From NCBI GenBank assembly GCA_018061705.1, contig JAGOTO010000013.1, positions 1 to 7,648 on the forward strand: a stretch of 7,648 nt of DNA. Direction: 5' to 3'. Under the pieces are notes generated by a model that was not told the origin of the DNA, did not search any database, and worked only from the letters and a program-made list of their open reading frames with translations. The DNA is from Candidatus Saccharimonadota bacterium. GTDB taxonomy: Bacteria > Patescibacteria > Saccharimonadia > Saccharimonadales > UBA4665. This document shows, piece by piece, positions 4,981 through 7,648 of the stretch; the stretch's first letter is position 1, and each line of letters starts with the position of its first letter. A program made the translations under genes and the position numbers.

Positions 4981-5925
4981 ATGGCAAAGAGCAAAAAAGA
5001 CGATGCAACCGCTGCTGCTTTGGAGCTTGAAGCACAAGCAGCACTAACTGCTGAAGCAAATGAGGCTGAATCACTAGAGGAAAAAGAAGCATCCCAGGTA
5101 AAGGAAGTGAAGCTTGCAAAAGCCGGCAAGCGTAGTGTCAAGGGGCTAGAGCAGGCCGAAGCCAAGCTTGAAAAGATCGAGCATCAGCTCCACCGCGATG
5201 AAGAAAGTGACAGCGAAGCTAAACCGACCGCACCAGTCACGCCTACTCGCAGCCGCCTTGAGCGACGCAGCAAGGGCTACCGCAAATCTGCCGAGCTTAT
5301 CGAGCAAGGTAAAGTGTACAGTCTAGCCGAAGCTCTTGAGCTTGCGACCAAGACTAGCAGCGTGAAGTTTGATGCAAGTGTTGAGTTGCACGTTAACCTC
5401 GGTGTTGATCCTCGCCAGGCAGACCAAAACATTCGCGCCAACCTCGTGCTACCACAAGGAACCGGCAAGACCGTTCGCGTCGCTGTTTTTTCGGATGATG
5501 CAGCCACTGGCGCAGATATCGCCGGCATCGAAGAAATCACAAAACAGCTCGAGAAGGGTGAGATTACCTTTGACACCCTTATCGCAACACCCGCCAGTAT
5601 GGCAAAGCTCGGGAAATATGCCCGTCTGCTCGGACCGCGCGGTCTCATGCCAAATCCCAAGAGCGGTACTGTCACTACAGATGTCAATAAGGCAGTCGCC
5701 GAGGCCAAGGCAGGGCGTGTTGAGTTTCGCGTCGATAGTACCGGGATCGTACATCTTGCCATTGGGAAGGTGAGCTTTGGTGCCAAGAAGCTTCTCGATA
5801 ATGCGAGTGCTGTCATGTCCAACATCAAAAGTGCAAAACCGCAAAGCGTTAAAGGCAATTACCTTAAGACAGTCCACGTCACCACCACCATGGGTCCTTC
5901 TATTCCAGTCAACCCCAACGAATAG
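4981..5925 (+). CDS. rplA: 50S ribosomal protein L1 with about 90-residue N-terminal extension (314 aa)
   Basis: L1 forms the mobile stalk by the ribosomal E site and often represses its own operon. The L1 core runs from about residue 94 to 310: KGYRKSAELIEQGKVYSLAEA (98-118), NLGVDPRQADQNIRANLVLPQG (139-160), the hallmark LGPRGLMPNPKSGTV (217-231), AVAEAKAGRVEFR (238-250) and TTTMGPSIPV (301-310). Typical L1 is about 230 residues; here residues 1-90 are extra, dense in Ala, Glu and Lys, likely helical or coiled-coil, ending in a Pro/Thr hinge (82-89). The extension reads in frame from ATG 4981, whose AAAGGAG is 7 nt upstream, and no equally good internal start was seen. The C-terminus ends a little earlier than in E. 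coli. Confidence 0.97.
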   Translation: MAKSKKDDATAAALELEAQAALTAEANEAESLEEKEASQVKEVKLAKAGKRSVKGLEQAEAKLEKIEHQLHRDEESDSEAKPTAPVTPTRSRLERRSKGYRKSAELIEQGKVYSLAEALELATKTSSVKFDASVELHVNLGVDPRQADQNIRANLVLPQGTGKTVRVAVFSDDAATGADIAGIEEITKQLEKGEITFDTLIATPASMAKLGKYARLLGPRGLMPNPKSGTVTTDVNKAVAEAKAGRVEFRVDSTGIVHLAIGKVSFGAKKLLDNASAVMSNIKSAKPQSVKGNYLKTVHVTTTMGPSIPVNPNE

Positions 5926-5967
5926 ATATGATAATCTACTAGAGGAATTCTCAGTATAACGTCTCGT

Positions 5968-6162
5968 TTGTCTTTCCCGCCCGGAGTAGTTAGTGGCGGA
6001 ATTGGTTTACACAACGGCTGGCAAGATGGCTTTAATTCTGCCGACTCATTAGGGAAAATTGCAACGGGAATCGGATTCCTTGCTCTTGGTACTACCGGAA
6101 GATGGCTGATGAACCAGCCTTCAACACCAGTCCAAAAATCAGAAACTTTGTCACTAGAATAA
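5968..6162 (+). CDS. Small unrecognised ORF after rplA, non-ATG start (64 aa)
   Basis: The frame is open from 5935 and ends at TAA 6160-6162. The only conventional start is TTG 5968, which lacks a close ribosome site: AGAGGA (5941-5946) is 21 nt away. An in-frame ATA at 5956 is 9 nt from that site, and a TATAAC at 5955-5960 lies 7 nt before the TTG, so a rare start or a leaderless start are both conceivable. The product is Gly-rich (residues 6-21) with one short hydrophobic stretch (about 29-48, ending GRWLMNQ) that might touch the membrane, and a polar tail. No family is recognised. It could be a remnant or a chance frame. Confidence 0.35.
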   Translation: MSFPPGVVSGGIGLHNGWQDGFNSADSLGKIATGIGFLALGTTGRWLMNQPSTPVQKSETLSLE

Positions 6163-6530
6163 AGCAGCACGTGGTGGCGTGAGTAACGTTAGCAGTCAAA
6201 GCTTGTTTTTGGAGCCAGAGGCGAGGTCACCGGCGATGCCGAGACCAGGGCAGCGTTGTTCCTAAGCTTATAGTTTTGGGTCTGTTGCAGCGCACTATAC
6301 GGCTTTGTCGGTGAAGCCGGAATCACCGAGCCATATACTTCACGATAGACCGGCAAAAACCAGCATCTGCATAGGGAGACGGCCCAGCAGTGCCGTTTTA
6401 TAGTCGCAGACCAGTACGAAATATTATTGCTACAAGCGGTCGAGTGCTTAATGATTACCGGACAAATCATGCACGGCACTAGGCATCACCCGAAAAATCG
6501 AGCACGCCACAACTCCGTGTCTTTCATGCT
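6163..6530. other. 368-bp segment without a convincing gene, rich in inverted repeats
   Basis: No coding frame stands out. The longest, on the minus strand (6479-6189), starts GTG without a ribosome site and gives a Cys-rich, unconvincing product, although its second half is less odd. The segment is bracketed by an 8-bp stem, GTGGCGTG (6174-6181) with CACGCCAC (6503-6510). Inside are CGGC/GCCG with GGTC/GACC (6225-6246), CGGCTT/AAGCCG (6300-6319), TCGGTG/CACCGA (6308-6329), GTGAAG/CTTCAC (6311-6343), ACGGC/GCCGT then TTT (6379-6399), and GTGC-ATGATT/AATCAT-GCAC (6445-6474). It may be a structured RNA or a decayed gene. The signature sequences of RNase P RNA, tmRNA and SRP RNA were looked for and not found. 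Confidence 0.45.
6376..6399 (+). terminator. Weak terminator-like hairpin
   Basis: ACGGC (6379-6383) pairs with GCCGT (6392-6396) around an 8-nt loop, followed by TTT. With wobble pairs the stem reaches 8 bp, but that uses up the T run. It is the best candidate for stopping transcripts from the rplK-rplA unit, over 200 bp after the last ORF, and may equally be one helix of a larger RNA. Confidence 0.2.
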
Positions 6531-6537
6531 ATGGGCA

Positions 6538-6546
6538 TGATACTAT
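6538..6546 (+). promoter_or_regulatory. Extended -10 for the nucleotidyltransferase gene, leaderless layout
   Basis: TGA-TACTAT (6538-6546) lies 8 nt before the ATG at 6555, with no strong -35 at the usual distance and no Shine-Dalgarno. The sequence ACTATACATATATATG is AT-rich, and its complement offers TATAGT (6547-6542), so the opposite strand could also fire here. Confidence 0.4.
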
Positions 6547-6554
6547 ACATATAT

Positions 6555-7217
6555 ATGGGAACATCCAAACCAACTGATAGGTCATCCGCCACTTCAGAAC
6601 GTGGCGTGCTCGGCTACGGTTCTAACCCGGAAGCTCGCTTTATTCAGGATCGTGAAAAGCTCAGGCAATACGTCCTCGCCCTCAAAACACTTGGCATGAA
6701 ACTCGTCTTAACAAGCGGAACCTTTGACCTGATACATGTTGGACATGCACGGTACATGGAACGGGCAAAGTCGTACGGAGATGTACTCATTGTCGGAGTT
6801 GATGCCGATGCAAAGGTCAAGATTCGCAAAGGACCAACGAGGCCAATCGTACCTGAGAAAGAGCGGGTCCAGATGCTGGCATTTCTGCGCTCAGTCGACC
6901 TTATCACTCTCAAAGAGCCGAGTGACCCAAAATGGGGGCTTATCAAACTCGTTCAACCTGATGTCCTGATCGTCACCGCAGAAACATACCAAGAAAAACA
7001 GCTCAAAGAGTTGGAGAAGTATTGCGGCGAGGTGGTCGTATTGGCGCCTCAGGCGACAACCTCCACGTCAGCTCAAATTCGTCGCATGCAGCTCAGCTGG
7101 AGCGCAAATATTGCCGAACCGCTGACTGAGCTCTTGTCGTTGCCCGACTTACCGACAAAGGTCAAAGCCACCGTAACAAAAATTTTAGCCGGGACAAAAG
7201 GTCGCCAGAAGTTATGA
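6555..7217 (+). CDS. HxGH-type nucleotidyltransferase, RfaE2/TagD-like (220 aa)
   Basis: A cytidylyl/adenylyltransferase-fold enzyme that joins a nucleotide triphosphate to a phosphorylated substrate, releasing pyrophosphate. Seen: LTSGTFDLIHVGHARYMERAK (52-72) with the catalytic HVGH (61-64), GDVLIVGVDADAKV (75-88), GPTRPIVPEKERVQML (93-108), LVQPDVLIV (132-140) and the nucleotide-contacting TSTSAQIRR (169-177, equivalent to ISTTxIR). This order matches the heptose-1-phosphate adenylyltransferase (HldE/RfaE2 C-terminal) and glycerol-3-phosphate cytidylyltransferase group; the substrate cannot be decided. A 35-residue C-terminal tail (186-220) is extra. The frame opens at ATG 6531, but that codon lies upstream of the -10, so ATG 6555 is preferred; ATG 6696 (M48) is a further option nearer the domain edge. 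Its stop overlaps the next gene's ATG. Confidence 0.85.
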   Translation: MGTSKPTDRSSATSERGVLGYGSNPEARFIQDREKLRQYVLALKTLGMKLVLTSGTFDLIHVGHARYMERAKSYGDVLIVGVDADAKVKIRKGPTRPIVPEKERVQMLAFLRSVDLITLKEPSDPKWGLIKLVQPDVLIVTAETYQEKQLKELEKYCGEVVVLAPQATTSTSAQIRRMQLSWSANIAEPLTELLSLPDLPTKVKATVTKILAGTKGRQKL

Positions 7218-7648
7218 CTCGGCAACACCTTGTTTGCTATGTGCCGGTACTGCACCAAGGCTACCTAGACTTCTTTGCCAGCTATCCCGATGCTGAAATA
7301 CATGTGATGGGCGGAGCTGTACTGGGCAGCAGATTTGACTACTTGCGTAAGGACATCCGCGCGCTTAAACCGGCAGCGGTAACTATGCTTTTGAATGGAA
7401 TGGGGCGGAAGGCAACAGAGATAAAAACCGAATCCCAGATGAAAGATCTGTTTCAGAAACGTCAGGTAATCGTGCCAGATGATGACATATCCCACACCTT
7501 AGCCGAGGAGTTTGGTGCTCATGGTGTAGTCTTTGTGCCGGTTTTCCTGCGCTGGGACCGCAAATCCGTCGATACGAACACTGATGCTAAGCCAGACAAA
7601 GTCGTCACGCTTCCCGCCGCCGATCCGATCGTAGAGGCTCTATACGCC
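7214..7648 (+). CDS. Unrecognised protein, partial (runs off right edge; first 145 aa)
   Basis: ATG 7214 overlaps the preceding TGA (ATGA), so translation is probably coupled to the nucleotidyltransferase; the only ribosome-site hint is a weak AGGT at 7199-7202. The frame stays open to the window end. Visible features: a short hydrophobic first strand with VCYVPVLHQGYLDFF (7-21), FDYLRKDIRALKPA (41-54), VIVPDDDISHTLAEEF (85-100) and VVFVPVFLRWD (105-115). The soluble alternating pattern suggests an alpha/beta fold. A recollection that patescibacterial dCMP-deaminase-like proteins carry similar N-terminal regions (PVLHxGY, LRKDxRAL, PDED, FLRWD) is noted as weak inference. The deaminase motifs would lie beyond the window. 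Confidence 0.75.
   Translation, partial: MTRQHLVCYVPVLHQGYLDFFASYPDAEIHVMGGAVLGSRFDYLRKDIRALKPAAVTMLLNGMGRKATEIKTESQMKDLFQKRQVIVPDDDISHTLAEEFGAHGVVFVPVFLRWDRKSVDTNTDAKPDKVVTLPAADPIVEALYA

Noticed and set aside
6174..6188. Fragment resembling the 16S rRNA GTGAGTAAC motif
   Set aside because: Only about nine bases match and the neighbouring sequence does not resemble 16S rRNA.
6189..6479. Minus-strand 96-codon frame in the gene-poor segment
   Set aside because: GTG start without Shine-Dalgarno, many Cys and Trp in the first half, no recognisable domain; not strong enough to call a gene.
6163..6530. RNase P RNA, tmRNA or SRP RNA
   Set aside because: No GAGGAAAGTCC block, no tRNA-like T arm ending in CCA, and the CCGGAA at 6317-6322 lacks a closing pair for an SRP tetraloop.
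4087..7217. Recoded UGA as in Gracilibacteria/Absconditabacteria
   Set aside because: TGA ends the 3712 gene and the nucleotidyltransferase at sensible positions, and no recognised gene has an in-frame TGA.
1..7648. CRISPR arrays, insertion sequences, tRNA genes
   Set aside because: No regularly spaced repeats, transposase-like product, terminal repeats with target duplication, or tRNA cloverleaf was seen on either strand.

Overview
The window reads as part of a compact bacterial chromosome of roughly 50% G+C that uses the standard genetic code: TGA ends two of the genes. Gene content and protein shape suggest a Patescibacteria/CPR genome, most likely Candidatus Saccharibacteria (TM7). The reasons are a SecE with a long N-terminal extension, ribosomal protein L1 with an extra charged N-terminal region of about 90 residues, small unrecognised ORFs inside the ribosomal block, and orphan membrane and nucleotidyl-transfer proteins nearby. 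The lineage is inferred from sequence features and was not tested by a search.

Layout. 1-118: tail of a protein that begins outside the window. 147-959 (+): multi-pass membrane protein of unknown function. 1058-2575 (-): membrane-anchored family 2 glycosyltransferase, convergent with the previous gene, with a 10-bp inverted repeat between the two. 2576-2726: divergent control region, with an extended -10 directing the glycosyltransferase and a TTGACT-17-TATGAT promoter directing secE, the latter followed by a 5'-terminal hairpin plus T6. 2727-3669: secE-nusG. 3712-4089: unrecognised 125-aa protein with its own near-consensus promoter inside the end of nusG. 4102-4219: strong rplK promoter and a structured leader. 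4220-5925: rplK, a small unrecognised gene coupled to it through TAATG, a structured leader and rplA. 5968-6162: small unrecognised ORF with a non-ATG start. 6163-6530: 368 bp with no convincing gene but many inverted repeats. 6555-7217: HxGH-type nucleotidyltransferase. 7214-7648: unrecognised partial gene overlapping it by ATGA.

How the parts work together. SecE (translocon), NusG (elongation factor) and L11/L1 (large subunit) form the usual transcription/translation/secretion block, but here it is split into at least three promoter units, is interspersed with small unknown genes, and is not followed by rplJ-rplL. The ribosomal genes, nusG and the small coupled gene have Shine-Dalgarno sequences. 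In contrast, the membrane protein, the glycosyltransferase and the nucleotidyltransferase each have a -10 element 6-8 nt before the ATG and no Shine-Dalgarno, which is the layout of leaderless mRNAs.

The most interesting items are the secE leader hairpin, the possible L1-binding mimic in front of rplA, the two small ORFs beside rplK that may be paralogs, the leaderless pattern, and the unexplained 6163-6530 segment.
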